Positions 17,063 through 28,613 are shown, numbered from the stretch's first letter. The stretch: 64,000 bases of DNA from Fictibacillus arsenicus (GCF_001642935.1 NZ_CP016761.1:3472001-3536000); one strand, 5' to 3'. Notes: generated by a model not told the origin, from the letters alone. A program made the numbers and translations.

Positions 17063-19070
17063 GTAAAACAGCCTCCTTTATGATGGAATAAACAAAATCG
17101 TACACTTGGTCGATCAGTACGAATACGATGAACACGACGAGAAGCATGATCACCATGCCAAACAGCGTAACGAAAATGTTTCTGAGCGTATCAGAGAACG
17201 TGTAGTTGTGAATTTCTTTAATCATGATGAATAAGATGACCAGGCACCACGCGTAGATGATGCGAATCGAGAACACATAAACAAACGCTTCGTTATACGT
17301 CAGCACATTTGATAGAAGCGTGAACGGCAGACTGAACACAAGAAACGGTGCCAGCGAATAGATCGTTCCGATATAAATATCCTTAAATCTTCCTTCTCCG
17401 TCATTGATCGTACTGACTAAATAGTTCACGATAATAAAAAGAGCAAGAGGAACAACGAGAAGCAGCAGTTCTCCGAGCAGCGTCGCTTCCGTGCCAACCG
17501 TGTTGTAGATGAAACCTGTGTAGAACCGGCTGTAGATATACTCAGCGATCAGAACGATATACAGGATGGTCGCTGACATAACCGATGCATAGTTCTTGCG
17601 CTTTAAATAATAGAAGCTGTCGATCGGATGTCGGAAGAACTGGAACAAAAAGAGCAGTTCCCCGATCAGTTTCTGTTTTTTCACAGCTCTCAAGCTGCTG
17701 CGCGGCTTATCCAGTATGCCTTTTCTCTTATCCACGACCTTCACGATATAGAATAGGACGATCAGGATCATAACGATAAACAAAACGGTCTCCAGATTTT
17801 CCTGCATCCATGCATGGCGGACTTCCCAGAATGAATCCGAATAGCCGTACACATCGTTAGCAAACTTGTATTCTTCTAAAGCTCTTTCATAGTCTTGCTG
17901 TTTATAGTAGGCAGAACCCATGGCTGAATGCGCCAGTCCAAACGAGGAGTTCATCTCCAGCACGGATTCCCAGTACTTTTGACTTTGTACATAACGCCCC
18001 TCTTTAAAGAGCGCGATTCCTTTATGTACTTGATTCGAAAAGGTAGTTGATTCAAATACCTGAATCAGTCCGCGCTCTTTATCGGTTACATACAGTCTGC
18101 CGTCAGGATCGATGGTGATGCCGGTCGGCTGTTTAAATAATCCGAGCCGGTTCGTACCATCGTCTTTCCCGCCAAAAATAAATAATAGATTTCCAAAGCT
18201 GTCATATTCATAGATTTCGCCTGTGCTCGATACGACAAACATGTTTCCGTCAGCATCAACTGCGATATCCTGAAGTGATTTTTCTTCTGAAATGTCTTCA
18301 AACAGCATGTTCTTTCCTGCAACATTCAGCTTTTTTATAACCTCGTTCGTTGTTCCTTCTGTCACGGAATACACGAGCCCCTGATCATCCAGTGCGATAT
18401 TATCCGGAGCAGGAGGTGTTTTCATGAACATTCTTGCTTTTTTGCTCTCAGAGGTCAGAAGCTTTTGCACGAACGAGCTGAAAGAAGCCTCTGTGCTGTT
18501 AACCCCGTAATACCCAAGGAACGAACCTTCGTTGCTTAGCTGAATCATACCGTTCGTAGATCCTTCACTGATCACATAGATGTTGCCGCGTCTGTCCACG
18601 GCCACTTTTTGCGGTTTAAAAGAAGATTTTTTACCGAACAGCGGAGAGTCAGGCTTCCCAAATTCCGCTTCTACTTTGCCATCACTAGCAAAGCGAAATA
18701 CCTTCTCTTCTTCATAATCCGCAACATAAATCTGTTCTTTATCGTCCACATAGACGCCAGTCGGTGATTTTAAAATGCCTTTCCCGATCTCCCGGATCCT
18801 GTTTCCATTCTTGTCAGCTACAATAATGGTCTTCGTACCTGAATCAGCCACATAGAGGTTTCCTTTTGTGTCAGAAAAAATATCTTCAGGATTCGTAATC
18901 CCCGCATCCGGCATAAGTGTGCCCACCGGCATATAGGCGGTCTGTGTTTCGATCGTCTGTCCATCCGCCGATAACGTCTCTGTCTTATAAGGGACAGAAG
19001 CAGAAGCGATCGACTGGAGCGGAACGAGCAAAAATACTAATAATGCTGCAAATTGTAATGTACGCTTCAT
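17055..19070 (-). CDS. membrane protein with NHL propeller, TPR and Yip1 domains
   Basis: 671 residues: a signal peptide (about 1-24), then an NHL-type beta-propeller outside the membrane (about 45-345, repeats such as GNLYVADSGT, EQIYVADYEE and GRLYVTDKER), a short TPR region (about 350-405), one span (about 425-445), a cytoplasmic segment, and a Yip1-like domain of five or so spans (about 470-665). It could sense or scaffold sugar or protein at the cell surface. It is coupled to the DUF5696-like gene and sits between two permease pairs, so a role in the same importer system is likely. No described function known to me. Confidence 0.75.
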   Translation of the reverse strand: MKRTLQFAALLVFLLVPLQSIASASVPYKTETLSADGQTIETQTAYMPVGTLMPDAGITNPEDIFSDTKGNLYVADSGTKTIIVADKNGNRIREIGKGILKSPTGVYVDDKEQIYVADYEEEKVFRFASDGKVEAEFGKPDSPLFGKKSSFKPQKVAVDRRGNIYVISEGSTNGMIQLSNEGSFLGYYGVNSTEASFSSFVQKLLTSESKKARMFMKTPPAPDNIALDDQGLVYSVTEGTTNEVIKKLNVAGKNMLFEDISEEKSLQDIAVDADGNMFVVSSTGEIYEYDSFGNLLFIFGGKDDGTNRLGLFKQPTGITIDPDGRLYVTDKERGLIQVFESTTFSNQVHKGIALFKEGRYVQSQKYWESVLEMNSSFGLAHSAMGSAYYKQQDYERALEEYKFANDVYGYSDSFWEVRHAWMQENLETVLFIVMILIVLFYIVKVVDKRKGILDKPRSSLRAVKKQKLIGELLFLFQFFRHPIDSFYYLKRKNYASVMSATILYIVLIAEYIYSRFYTGFIYNTVGTEATLLGELLLLVVPLALFIIVNYLVSTINDGEGRFKDIYIGTIYSLAPFLVFSLPFTLLSNVLTYNEAFVYVFSIRIIYAWCLVILFIMIKEIHNYTFSDTLRNIFVTLFGMVIMLLVVFIVFVLIDQVYDFVYSIIKEAVLRV

Positions 19071-19090
19071 TTCTCCCCCCTCCTACTTTC

Positions 19091-19969
19091 TTACTTGATT
19101 CCTGAATGGGCCATCGTGTTCATCACCTGGCTCTGCAGAATAATAAAGATTACTAGATTCGGTATGAACATGATCAAGGAGGCGGCAGCTGCAAGTCCTT
19201 GTCCTGCTACATTATTACCGTCAACCGTTGACGTTAAAGTCGACATGTAAAACGAGAATGTCTTCAGTCCTTCATCGTTCACATAGAGTGACGAGCTCTC
19301 AATACTGTTCCATACGAGCTGGAAGGAGAGTATCGCAATCGTTGCGATAGCAGGCTTCACGAGCGGAACGATGATTCGGACGAAGATCTGAAAATCAGAT
19401 GCTCCATCAAGCCTTGCTGCTTCCAGCAACTCATCTGGTATCTGGTCGATAAACTGCTTGACCAGGAACAAACCAATCGGCATGGCAAGGAGTGGCAGGA
19501 TATGAACCAAGAACGTGTTAATCAGTCCCAATTCGTCGATTAACAGGTAGCGCGGAATGGCTACAGCTGCCGGGACGAACATGAGCGCGAGTGTGTTGAT
19601 CTCAAAGATCGCTTTCTTCATCTTAAAATTTTTCTTAGATAACGCGTAGCCTGCCATCGTGCTGATAATAACAGTCAGAACCACGACAATGAGCGTAACG
19701 ACAACACTGTTAAACAAGAAACGCGACATCGGTACTCCCGTATCGTTCGTTTTTGTAAACAGGTCCACAAAGTTTTGAAACGTTGGCTTATCTACAAAAA
19801 AGCGCGGCGGATATGCGAACAATTCATCAATTGGTTTAAATGCATGAAAAAATATATAGACGATCGGCAAAGCCATAAATATAGCCAATGGAATCAGAAA
19901 AGCAAGGAACTTCAATTGGCTTTTATGAAACTTTGACGGGTTCATCTTTGTCCCTTGAAAGGCCGACAT
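19091..19969 (-). CDS. carbohydrate ABC transporter permease, MalG type (pair 2)
   Basis: 292 residues with six spans and the EAA loop [21 protein letters not shown]. The start at 19969 is preferred to the GTG at 19978, because GGGAG lies 8 bases upstream of it. It ends with a hydrophilic tail [12 protein letters not shown]. It follows its partner permease and precedes the NHL-TPR-Yip1 gene in the same operon. The operon thus holds two full permease pairs. Confidence 0.9.
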   Translation of the reverse strand: MSAFQGTKMNPSKFHKSQLKFLAFLIPLAIFMALPIVYIFFHAFKPIDELFAYPPRFFVDKPTFQNFVDLFTKTNDTGVPMSRFLFNSVVVTLIVVVLTVIISTMAGYALSKKNFKMKKAIFEINTLALMFVPAAVAIPRYLLIDELGLINTFLVHILPLLAMPIGLFLVKQFIDQIPDELLEAARLDGASDFQIFVRIIVPLVKPAIATIAILSFQLVWNSIESSSLYVNDEGLKTFSFYMSTLTSTVDGNNVAGQGLAAAASLIMFIPNLVIFIILQSQVMNTMAHSGIK

Positions 19970-19988
19970 GTTTATCACTCCCTAACGT

Positions 19989-20885
19989 CTAGTCCTTTTC
20001 TCCAAACAGCCTCCAGGCTACTTTTGAGAACGCATATACAACAATGAGAAGAACAACGGAGATCGCAGCAGCATATCCCATTTCGTAGCGGATAAAACCA
20101 TAGTCCTCTAAGTGGTTGACCATCAGCTGACCGGCATATTGCGGTGTCGGGTTCGCTCCCGACAAGGCAACACCGATCGCCCCAGCCTGAAACGTTCCAA
20201 CAACTGCCATTACGGCACCGAACAGCATCTGCGGCTTCATGGAAGGAATCGTAATGTAGATGATCTCCTGAAAACGGTTGTTGATCCCATCAATGTATCC
20301 TGCTTCATAGATCTCGGTGTTAATGTTGAGAACGCCAGACAGCATTGCGAGAAATCCAACTCCCATACTGCCCCAGAGCGTTACAAAGATCATGATCTTC
20401 ATGAGGTATTCAGGTGACTGCAGCCACTGGATCGGCTCCAGCAAAACACCTATTGTAAGAAGCAAACTGTTCAAATAACCTGTCTCATCTCCACTGAAGA
20501 TGATCGTCCAAACAACCGCCATCGCAACACCTGCTGTCATCGACGGTGAGTAGATGATCAACGCAAGAACCGTCCGCATCCGTTTTGGTACTTGAGCGAG
20601 TGCCCACGCGAGAATAAACGATAAGATATACCCTCCTGGTCCAACGATCAAGGCAAACGTTAACGTGTTTGGCAAGACTTTCTGCATGAACACTTCATCT
20701 TGCGTGATCAGACCGACGTAGTTGCTCAACCCGATAAATGTTGGGGTTTCAATCGCGTTAAAATACGTGAATGACAATAGGATAGCCGCCCCAACAGGTA
20801 TGATGATGAATGTTGTAAACAGGACAATGTATGGTGCAAGGAACATCCAATGTGAGTGGTCTCGTTTAGTTGTTTTTGTTTTCAT
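19989..20885 (-). CDS. carbohydrate ABC transporter permease, MalF type (pair 2)
   Basis: 298 residues with six spans and the EAA-type loop [22 protein letters not shown], typical of CUT1 permeases. The ATG at 20885 has the better ribosome spacing (AGGGG, 7 bases) than the ATG at 20891. The gene starts inside the last 20 bases of the 986-aa binding-protein gene, so the two are translationally coupled. That is good evidence that this permease pair works with that unusual binding protein. Confidence 0.9.
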   Translation of the reverse strand: MKTKTTKRDHSHWMFLAPYIVLFTTFIIIPVGAAILLSFTYFNAIETPTFIGLSNYVGLITQDEVFMQKVLPNTLTFALIVGPGGYILSFILAWALAQVPKRMRTVLALIIYSPSMTAGVAMAVVWTIIFSGDETGYLNSLLLTIGVLLEPIQWLQSPEYLMKIMIFVTLWGSMGVGFLAMLSGVLNINTEIYEAGYIDGINNRFQEIIYITIPSMKPQMLFGAVMAVVGTFQAGAIGVALSGANPTPQYAGQLMVNHLEDYGFIRYEMGYAAAISVVLLIVVYAFSKVAWRLFGEKD

Positions 20886-23826
20886 TCTCATCCCCTGCCC
20901 AACTTTTCACTTGTTCTATCGTAGGGATCGGATACGGCTTGACCATCTTGCCGTCCTTCACATACCCGAACTCTTCCATTTTTCTTTTAATCTCCCTGTC
21001 GATCGCAACGACTGAATCATCGACTGCTGACCTTGGGTTAACCCCATCGAATACAATGCGGTTCCAGATGTTGCTCAGTTCACGCTCGATCATGTAGGAA
21101 CCTGGATTCTTCGGCACTTCGTATAAATACTCCCATTGTTTAAGAATCGTTTTCTTATGCTCTTCCGGCCAAGGAAGGTTCTTAAACGCCTCAAGGTTCG
21201 ACGTGTTCCACATGTATTCTGGTCCGTACAGCATCTGTAGGTTTGTCGCGAACTCTGTCTGTGTATCCGTAGACAGCCACCATTTTAAGAGTTCCCAAGA
21301 ATCTTCCTTGCTCTTTGTTCCTTTAAAGATCATCGCCGACTGTCCAGAACCGGTTGCCCAACGTTCGACTGTACCATCTTCCTTTTTCACACCAGGATGA
21401 GGAGAGATATCCCACCAACCCGCGATCTCAGGAGCAGCAGCTGTCAGCTGGGTGTACGTTGTAAAGTTTGCCGTCCCGATCGGAAGCGTTGAGTAACGGA
21501 AATGGTTATAAAAGTTTGGAACTTGCAGCGGCAAGCTGTAGATCGTGTTCAATTCCGCCATGAATTGGATTCCTTTTAACGATTCTTCAGATCCGATCGC
21601 GGTTTTCATGCCATTATTTCCGTACAGATTACCATCAAACTGATAAACGAAAGGAGCTGTTGCCTGGAACGGTTTGAAACCAGTAGCACCTGCGATGTGG
21701 GTATAATAGTTCATCCCGTAACGCTGGAGTTCTGGCAGGATGCCCTTGACGTCATCCCATGTATCCGGAACCGGCAGTTCTAACGCCTGCATAATATCTT
21801 TTCTATAAAATTGAACGAAGAAATCTTGCGTTTCTGGCATCGCATAGACAGAATCACCAATCATGAGCGGTAAAAACGCGCCTGGCGAGAACTGTTTGCT
21901 GAACGCCTCGAAATCGTCAAACTGATGCAGATCAACCGCCGCCCCGCGAATTGAAAGCTCATATGGCAGCCAAGAGCTGATGCCAAGCGCGATATCCGGC
22001 TGTTTGTTTGAAGCGTTGGCTAAAATTAGCTTTTGTTCTTCAGGCATGATCGAGAATTTGACTTTGATTCCGGTCTCCGGTGTAAAGTTCTGATCCGATA
22101 AGTTTTGCAATAGCTCTACGTATTGACGAGGCCGGTTCACCCATACTTCTAACGTATCCTCTTCTGCTTCACTTGCAGAATAGTTTTCCGAGAAGAACGA
22201 TAAGAAGAATCGGTGGATGGAATCGAATAGTTTTTCCCAAAAACCTGCTTCCGCATCAGGCACTTCTTTTTGATCACCGTGTACGTAAAACCGGTCGACC
22301 GTTAACGGCTGTTTCGGTAAGGTCACAAGCATGTTCCCCAACAGCTGTGCGGCTGATGATGAACCTTCTGAAAGTTCTGTCAGTCTGCTCGGGATCTCGT
22401 CTGGTTCATTGCTTAAACTTCTAAGCTTTTGAACGGCCATTTTTAATGAAACCATGTCTTTTGAATCTTCATTAGAATTGTCCAATGTGCGTAAGTATTT
22501 CAGTTCTCCTTCAAGTTCATCCGCCCAGTCGGAAAGCTTTTTATCGATACCCGGAATATATTCACTGATCTTCCAGCCGCGGGCCGTATCCGTTTGGTTC
22601 CCTGTGAGTTTTCTGATCTCAAGCGTAAGCTCTTCCATCTCCCGCATGATGTTGTTCGTCGTATGAAGGACTGGTTCAACGGGTGAAGCATCGGCTTCTA
22701 ATCCGATCTCATGCTCACCTTTGGATAAATAAAATAAAAAAGCCTTTCCATTCTTGTCTTCTAGCGTGACGTTGGACCAGTTTTTATTAAAATCAAATGT
22801 GATCGGTGCTGCCTCAGCGAAAGGAACTTCTCCATCGATCAAAAGTTTTCGGAAAACAGGACCGGTCGTTTCTTTGTTCTGCAGAACTTTAAAGGTCAGC
22901 TTGTAAAAGCCATCTTTCTTCACGTTTACTTTCCAGTTAACGGTTTGCCCGGACTTTGTCCAAGATTCACCGCCAAGCGTGTTCAGCAGAAGTTTCTTCG
23001 GACTGCTTGGAACAGCAGATGTATCATTTGCGGCAAACGGCCGTATGTACGAGCTGTTTTTTTCGTAGTTTTTTTCCGCTTCCCGTGTGATCAGCGCTTC
23101 TTTAACGAGCTTCTGATCCTTATGTTTCTTTAAATAGTCTCTATAGCTGAGCAGTTTGCCAGGTGATGTCACGTACGCATTCCCGAGAAGCATTTCACCC
23201 GATAAGTTCGTAAGCGTAATCGTATTCTTTCCTTTTTGCAGCTCGTATTTTAACGGTTCGGCATGCAGCTGGCTCGCATCCTCTGCGGTTATCCGGCTCC
23301 ACTCCTCGATTCGTTTTTGCTTCGGAATCATGTCATTTCCAAACCGGTCTTTCTCGAAAGTTTGTTTTGCATTCTTCCAGTTAGCCGGAAATACAATTCT
23401 TCTGCTCTCGTAAAATGAATATTTACCGTTCACTTGAATAGCGCCCTCTATTGGAACAACCTCGTTGCTCAGCGGGTAATAATCAAAAGATAGTTCATAT
23501 AGCCCCGCTTCTTTTACATCAACCTCATATGAAACGGATGCTTGGTTATGCCAATAGAAAACACGATCGTTGTATCCTTTGCTTTTCTCAACCGGCAGCA
23601 AATTCTTTTGATCTGCTGTTTGAAAGTTTGAAGGAGATACGAACGCTTCAAACGTTGAAGCGTCCTTCTTCCCTTCTTTCTTCCAGTTTTCAAGGACGGT
23701 ATGATAGTTTTCCTCCACGACTTGTTCGGCAGGTTTATCATTACTGTTCGTTTCAGCAGTTACAAAATGTTGTGGAAAGATGAAGCACAGCATTAAACCT
23801 AACCAAAGAAATCTTTTAAACTTCAT
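20866..23826 (-). CDS. giant extracellular solute-binding protein with two beta-sandwich modules
   Basis: 986 residues, more than twice the usual 420-460 for the family. A signal peptide (about 1-24) has no lipobox. Two CBM6/PA14-like beta-sandwich regions follow (about 85-225, with [21 protein letters not shown], and about 285-390, with [21 protein letters not shown]), then a helical linker (about 395-560). The C-terminal 400 residues are a family 1 solute-binding domain ([40 protein letters not shown]). It probably binds a polysaccharide or long oligosaccharide and feeds permease pair 2. Without a lipobox it may be held through the propeller protein or the wall (inference). Confidence 0.85.
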   Translation of the reverse strand: MKFKRFLWLGLMLCFIFPQHFVTAETNSNDKPAEQVVEENYHTVLENWKKEGKKDASTFEAFVSPSNFQTADQKNLLPVEKSKGYNDRVFYWHNQASVSYEVDVKEAGLYELSFDYYPLSNEVVPIEGAIQVNGKYSFYESRRIVFPANWKNAKQTFEKDRFGNDMIPKQKRIEEWSRITAEDASQLHAEPLKYELQKGKNTITLTNLSGEMLLGNAYVTSPGKLLSYRDYLKKHKDQKLVKEALITREAEKNYEKNSSYIRPFAANDTSAVPSSPKKLLLNTLGGESWTKSGQTVNWKVNVKKDGFYKLTFKVLQNKETTGPVFRKLLIDGEVPFAEAAPITFDFNKNWSNVTLEDKNGKAFLFYLSKGEHEIGLEADASPVEPVLHTTNNIMREMEELTLEIRKLTGNQTDTARGWKISEYIPGIDKKLSDWADELEGELKYLRTLDNSNEDSKDMVSLKMAVQKLRSLSNEPDEIPSRLTELSEGSSSAAQLLGNMLVTLPKQPLTVDRFYVHGDQKEVPDAEAGFWEKLFDSIHRFFLSFFSENYSASEAEEDTLEVWVNRPRQYVELLQNLSDQNFTPETGIKVKFSIMPEEQKLILANASNKQPDIALGISSWLPYELSIRGAAVDLHQFDDFEAFSKQFSPGAFLPLMIGDSVYAMPETQDFFVQFYRKDIMQALELPVPDTWDDVKGILPELQRYGMNYYTHIAGATGFKPFQATAPFVYQFDGNLYGNNGMKTAIGSEESLKGIQFMAELNTIYSLPLQVPNFYNHFRYSTLPIGTANFTTYTQLTAAAPEIAGWWDISPHPGVKKEDGTVERWATGSGQSAMIFKGTKSKEDSWELLKWWLSTDTQTEFATNLQMLYGPEYMWNTSNLEAFKNLPWPEEHKKTILKQWEYLYEVPKNPGSYMIERELSNIWNRIVFDGVNPRSAVDDSVVAIDREIKRKMEEFGYVKDGKMVKPYPIPTIEQVKSWAGDENENKNN

Positions 23827-23857
23827 ACTATCAACCTCCCCTTAAAATCCCGGCTTC

Positions 23858-25222
23858 TTATTTATCTTTTAAAGCCTCTTGTGCTTCCTTGCTTTTTTGG
23901 TCTGCTAATTGATCAAGCTGTTTCGCATAGTCTTCAATCTTTAAGTTGCCTTTGATCACGTTATCCATAATTAAGGCTACTTTTGCATTTGCTTCATCTC
24001 CCACTTTCACGCCTGTTGGTGCTTCCCAGCGTGCATCCACATAACCAGGTTCCGTTTTAACAGGCTCTACAACCGCATTGTCTAAGTTGTCATAAGCTAT
24101 CTTAATTCCAGGCACTTCGTTAATCGCAAAGTATTCATCTAAAATTTCAGGATCTGAGTTAACAGGAAGAGTATTTAGCGCTTTTCCTTCTTTTTGTGCA
24201 ATCTCCATGCGCTTCATGAATCCTTCTTTTCCAAATGACATCCACTTAGAGAAAAGGTAAGCTTCTTCAGCATGTTTACTTGTTTTAGAGATTCCAACAA
24301 AGTCGTTCGTTACGCCCGTTCTTCCACCAGGAAGTCCGATATAGTCAAATTCAAACTGTCCTTTTTCAAGGAGTGCCGGAATACCCCATGTACCGTCCCA
24401 TTTCACGGCAACCTGGCCGTTCATCCAAACTTCCTCTGGATTTTCACCTTTAAAGTTTGCTTTTTGATCATCAGGCAGAGTCTCGTATGCATAGTTGTTT
24501 GTTATGATTTCTTTTGCAAGATTTGCACCTGCAATAAACTCTTTGCTGTCTAATGAGTATTGTCCGTCAGCCAATGTGTACCAGCCCATGTCAGGGTTAA
24601 CCGCAGCCGGATACCAGTCCGCTACTGAGAAGGCATGGTTAGTTCCAGCAACACCTTTGCTGATATTCGTAACTTCTTTAATCGCTTTTGTATATTCTTC
24701 AACGGAAAAACCGAACTCTGGATAATCCAGGTTTGCTTCATTAAACAAGTCTTTATTTACTAAGTAGCCTAAGAAATGCTGAGCGAATGGAATCGCATAC
24801 ACTTTTTCGTTGTATGTTGCCGATTCACGTACTGCCTCTGGGATGTTTGCAAAGTCTTTGTCTTTTTCCGTCATTTTCGTAACATCCATCAGCCAGTCAT
24901 TTGATAATGACGCTGGAATTTGCGGTAAAGCAAAAACATCAGGCATCTTGCCAGCACTAGCCGCTGCAGCTAATGTACCGTTCCAGTCTGTCGGACTGAT
25001 CGATTCATCGATTTTTACCTTGATGTTTGGATATTTCTTTTCGAATGCCTTAATCATAAGACGCTCAAGGTTTTGTTCTTTTTCTGTACCAAGTGACCAG
25101 CTTGCATAAGAAATGGTCACATCTTCTTTTTTCTCACCGGTGCTAGCCTTTTCATCAGAGCTGCAGGCAGCCATTGAGAACATAAGCGCCAAGATAGCGA
25201 TAAGCGAAAAAACTTTTTTCAT
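23858..25222 (-). CDS. sugar ABC transporter substrate-binding lipoprotein
   Basis: 454 residues with a lipoprotein signal (lipobox SMAAC, lipidated Cys20). Family 1 binding-protein features include ISYASWSLGTEKEQN at the start of the mature protein and KWDGTWGIPALLEKG. The start at 25222 is used because GGAGGGG lies 6 bases upstream. Normal length, in contrast with its 986-aa neighbour. It could serve either permease pair; pair 1 is the natural remaining partner. It sits directly after the GH35 gene. Confidence 0.92.
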   Translation of the reverse strand: MKKVFSLIAILALMFSMAACSSDEKASTGEKKEDVTISYASWSLGTEKEQNLERLMIKAFEKKYPNIKVKIDESISPTDWNGTLAAAASAGKMPDVFALPQIPASLSNDWLMDVTKMTEKDKDFANIPEAVRESATYNEKVYAIPFAQHFLGYLVNKDLFNEANLDYPEFGFSVEEYTKAIKEVTNISKGVAGTNHAFSVADWYPAAVNPDMGWYTLADGQYSLDSKEFIAGANLAKEIITNNYAYETLPDDQKANFKGENPEEVWMNGQVAVKWDGTWGIPALLEKGQFEFDYIGLPGGRTGVTNDFVGISKTSKHAEEAYLFSKWMSFGKEGFMKRMEIAQKEGKALNTLPVNSDPEILDEYFAINEVPGIKIAYDNLDNAVVEPVKTEPGYVDARWEAPTGVKVGDEANAKVALIMDNVIKGNLKIEDYAKQLDQLADQKSKEAQEALKDK

Positions 25223-25247
25223 AAAAAACCCCTCCAATTTAATAGAT

Positions 25248-27629
25248 TTATAGTTTTGAAGCTTGTACTGCCACAGGGTTAAAAAGAATGCTTTCTGTTT
25301 CGTTGTGGGAACGAATCAAAACTTTGAATTGATTCTCTGCCAGTTTTTGAACGATAACGTTTTCATTTTCAGAAGGAATCCATTTCATCGAAGTTAAAAC
25401 GAATTCTTCTTCAGGCTGTGTGATTTTGATGGAAAGCTCTAGCTTGTCTTGCTCGTGCTTCATGTTGTAGATCTCACCTGTTCCATAAGTAATGGTCAAA
25501 TCATCTCTAAGCGGAACATCGATCGGCAGCATAAGGCCGGTCCTTAGCGGAACGACTAACTCTTTACCGCCAAAAAGCGGCTTTTCTTTGTAGTGAAGAG
25601 TCGTTTTCTTCTTGTATTCATCAAAGTTTTGGATGAAAAGATAGCTTCCATGGTCTGGGCTCGTTCGAATAGCTAGATCAAGTTCAGCATCTAGTTTGAA
25701 ACGGCTTTGAATACCGGCTCGGCCTGCCAATTGGACTATAGAATCGTTCTGGTAGTTGAAGTTGTGATCCATCCCAATCCCGAACATGATAAGAGTCCCT
25801 TTTCCTAGCTGCTTTTCGAAAGCTGCCACTTCTTTGTCATCTTCTGTCCAGGCGAATGCTCCGCTTTCTGTTTCATAGATTTCCATCTGATTCGTGATTA
25901 CATTTTCCGTGTCATCGATCTGGACGAAGCTATGTTGCTTATGCCCTTTTACAGAAACGCCGATGTAATCTTTTAAAATCGTACACGGTACGTTTTTCAT
26001 CGTTTTTACCGGTATGGTCGGGAACAAGATGAGCTTTCCGCCGTTTTCCAAGTAATGAACGAGCTTACGCTGGATATCCTCATCCATCCACTCGGTCGCG
26101 AACATCCAGAGCGTCGGAAGTTTTTTAGGATAAAGCTCTTCATCATCTAATAGATTTACAGCGTCATAGATGATGTTGTTCACCCTTAGCGCTTTCGCGA
26201 TGCCGTTATACAGATAGGCATCTCTATCTCGCTGAATTCGATCGGTCATGCCCTTCGTATGTTCATCGTGAAATTCCGTCATGTAATAATCCGGATAAAA
26301 TCCAAAATGAATATCCACTTCTGGTTTTGTTTCGATCAATGAGCGTTCAAAGACTTGAAGCATCTTCCCGATATGCTGGATGGTATAGTAATGCGGACTC
26401 TTTTTACCATCTGCGGTAAGAGGTGCTTGCCAATCATGACGTTTACCGAACAAACCGATGTTTTCATAGTTTTCACCCGCGGCGAACATGTAATAGTTCA
26501 CGCCATTCATGCCATCAGCTATACAAAGCCGGGTTGTGAGATCGAACGTTGCCGGCTGCAGCCTTGGTTTGTCATGGATACTTCCACCCTGGAATTCAGC
26601 CGAGAACAGCGGCTGTTCTTTCCATTGGATCGCCTTTGTAAACGCATTTGCGAGAACAATATCTGTGTAGTTGTCGTACTCAATATTGCCGATGTAGTAA
26701 TCTCCAGCCATAAGGACGTTGTCGATCTTCGCTGTTTCTAACAGCTGTGAAATGCCAATCGGGTACATCGTGCCTCGTTTTGTGAGGTCGATCGTATGGA
26801 AACCATGGATGTTCACAACAAAAGGTACATCCATCCCTTTTTTCTCAGCCGATTTCTTTAAGTACTCGATGAACCGTCGATAATGTTCACGGAGGAATAA
26901 TCCAAACTCATTTCGAAGAGCATGTGCAAAGATTGGGTCTGGTTTTTTAATTTTGGATTGTGCGAAAGTGCTGATCTCTCCGTAAGGAACCCGGAATGTA
27001 TGTTCAAAATCTTGCTGCGTGTATTTGTTTTTAAGATGATCTGTGAATTCTTTTAGAGTAGATTCGTTATAGTCAGGCTGATTGGTCACCCAATGAAACA
27101 TCCCTACTTCATTATCAAGCTGAAACAGAATGACCGATCCGCCGTTAGTAACAAGAAACGGTTTGATGACGGCGCAAACTTTTTCATACCAGATCTCAAC
27201 TTTTTCAAGAAAGACCGGATGGCTGTAACTGACAACTCGTGTAGGATGTGGATTTCCTTCGTTTGTTTTCGCGACCGCTTCTGGATATTTATCGATGAAC
27301 CATGTCGGGACGCCGTGGTCCACGATTTCCGCCATTACGTATGGGCCTGGACGAACAAGGCAGTTCATCCCTTCTTCTTTTACCAGTTGGAGAAACGTTT
27401 CTAGATCTCTTTCCGGACGCGTTTCACCTGTTAAATCAATCGAACCCTCTTCATATTCATGAAAAATCCAAGGAACATAGGTGCTGACCATGTTTGCTCC
27501 GGCTTCTTTCACTTGGCGGATGCGCGTTCTCCATTCGCTTGAAGGTACACGGAAGTAGTGAAGCTCTCCACCGAACAGGATTACTTCTTTTCCGTTTACG
27601 ATTACTTTCTCATTTTTTATCTGAATCAT
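25248..27629 (-). CDS. GH35 family beta-galactosidase-like glycosidase (paralogue 2)
   Basis: 793 residues, same layout as the gene at 8518: GELHYFRV near residue 21, YVPWIFHE near 51, RPGPYVMAE near 93, the proposed acid/base Glu174 in FQLDNEVG and the proposed nucleophile Glu345 in SAEFQGG. No signal peptide, so it is cytoplasmic. It is the first enzyme gene after the LacI regulator and probably trims a sugar brought in by the importer downstream. A beta-galactoside is the family default, but a different terminal beta-sugar is possible. Confidence 0.85.
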   Translation of the reverse strand: MIQIKNEKVIVNGKEVILFGGELHYFRVPSSEWRTRIRQVKEAGANMVSTYVPWIFHEYEEGSIDLTGETRPERDLETFLQLVKEEGMNCLVRPGPYVMAEIVDHGVPTWFIDKYPEAVAKTNEGNPHPTRVVSYSHPVFLEKVEIWYEKVCAVIKPFLVTNGGSVILFQLDNEVGMFHWVTNQPDYNESTLKEFTDHLKNKYTQQDFEHTFRVPYGEISTFAQSKIKKPDPIFAHALRNEFGLFLREHYRRFIEYLKKSAEKKGMDVPFVVNIHGFHTIDLTKRGTMYPIGISQLLETAKIDNVLMAGDYYIGNIEYDNYTDIVLANAFTKAIQWKEQPLFSAEFQGGSIHDKPRLQPATFDLTTRLCIADGMNGVNYYMFAAGENYENIGLFGKRHDWQAPLTADGKKSPHYYTIQHIGKMLQVFERSLIETKPEVDIHFGFYPDYYMTEFHDEHTKGMTDRIQRDRDAYLYNGIAKALRVNNIIYDAVNLLDDEELYPKKLPTLWMFATEWMDEDIQRKLVHYLENGGKLILFPTIPVKTMKNVPCTILKDYIGVSVKGHKQHSFVQIDDTENVITNQMEIYETESGAFAWTEDDKEVAAFEKQLGKGTLIMFGIGMDHNFNYQNDSIVQLAGRAGIQSRFKLDAELDLAIRTSPDHGSYLFIQNFDEYKKKTTLHYKEKPLFGGKELVVPLRTGLMLPIDVPLRDDLTITYGTGEIYNMKHEQDKLELSIKITQPEEEFVLTSMKWIPSENENVIVQKLAENQFKVLIRSHNETESILFNPVAVQASKL

Positions 27630-27638
27630 ATTTTCACC

Positions 27639-28613
27639 TCACCCCGAAGTCCGGCTCATTAATTCGATCGATACGGCCTCGTCTGTTTCACTTTCATACT
27701 CTGAATCCATCATTTTAAACAATGAATGTGCTGCAATGATCCCCCACTGTTTTCTAGGCACTTTTATCGTCGTGATCGAAGGGCTAAAATGCTGGGATAC
27801 ATAAATATCATCAAATCCGATAATGGCTATGTCATCTGGCACTTTTAGATTCTTTTCTTTTATAGCTCTGATTGCCCCCATGGCCATTTCATCATTTGCA
27901 CAAATAAAAGCCGTGGGAACGTTCTGTGTATGTTTCTCTATGTATTGGAACATGGCTAGATAGCCGCTGGATTCAGTGAAATCGGCTCGCAGAAGATCTT
28001 TTTCAGAGAATGAATGGTTGTGTTTTTGCATCTCCTTTTTAAAACCTTTCAAACGCATCTCGCCATCGTAGGATTCAGCGGAACCTGCCATGTAGCCGAT
28101 TCTTTTATGCCCTTTTTCTAAAAGGTAATGAACCGCCATAGCCGATCCTCGTTCATTAGGAAGAAGGACTTGATTAATAAATGGGGATTCCATTTCTCTG
28201 TCCAGCACAATACAAGGCAGCTTTTCGTCGGCAATGGATTCTAAAAATGCATCTTTCATATGAAAGTTAAGGATGATTGCCCCATCCACATAACGTTCCA
28301 CAAGCAGACGATGCTTGTCATCCGAAGCATAGACCATTAACTCATATCCGTTTTGAATAACCACATCTTGAATGCCTTCCATCATGTCCGTGAAAAACGG
28401 ACCCGTGAATCCACTGAGAAATAAGCCGATAATATTCGTTTTTTTCTCTTTGAGGTTTTTGGCAGGACCGTTCGTGCGATAGCCGATCTCTTTAGCGGCA
28501 AGAAGAACCTTTTGTTTTGTTTCATTTGTGATTAAGGAGCTTCCATTGATGGAGTAGGATGCTGTTGAAACGCTGACACCTGCCCGTTTCGCAACATCTT
28601 TTAATGTGACCAA
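27639..28613 (-). CDS. LacI-family transcription regulator (operon head)
   Basis: 324 residues: an N-terminal LacI helix-turn-helix (TLKDVAKRAGVSVSTASYSIN) followed by a periplasmic-binding-protein-like sugar sensor domain (ANDEMAMGAIRAIKEK, IIGFDDIYVSQHFSPSITTI). It is the first gene of the long operon, 10 bases before the GH35 gene, and has four palindromic sites in its own promoter region, so autoregulation is likely. The same GAAACGTTTC core upstream of the GH3 gene and of the epimerase operon suggests it controls those too (inference). Confidence 0.92.
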   Translation of the reverse strand: MVTLKDVAKRAGVSVSTASYSINGSSLITNETKQKVLLAAKEIGYRTNGPAKNLKEKKTNIIGLFLSGFTGPFFTDMMEGIQDVVIQNGYELMVYASDDKHRLLVERYVDGAIILNFHMKDAFLESIADEKLPCIVLDREMESPFINQVLLPNERGSAMAVHYLLEKGHKRIGYMAGSAESYDGEMRLKGFKKEMQKHNHSFSEKDLLRADFTESSGYLAMFQYIEKHTQNVPTAFICANDEMAMGAIRAIKEKNLKVPDDIAIIGFDDIYVSQHFSPSITTIKVPRKQWGIIAAHSLFKMMDSEYESETDEAVSIELMSRTSG

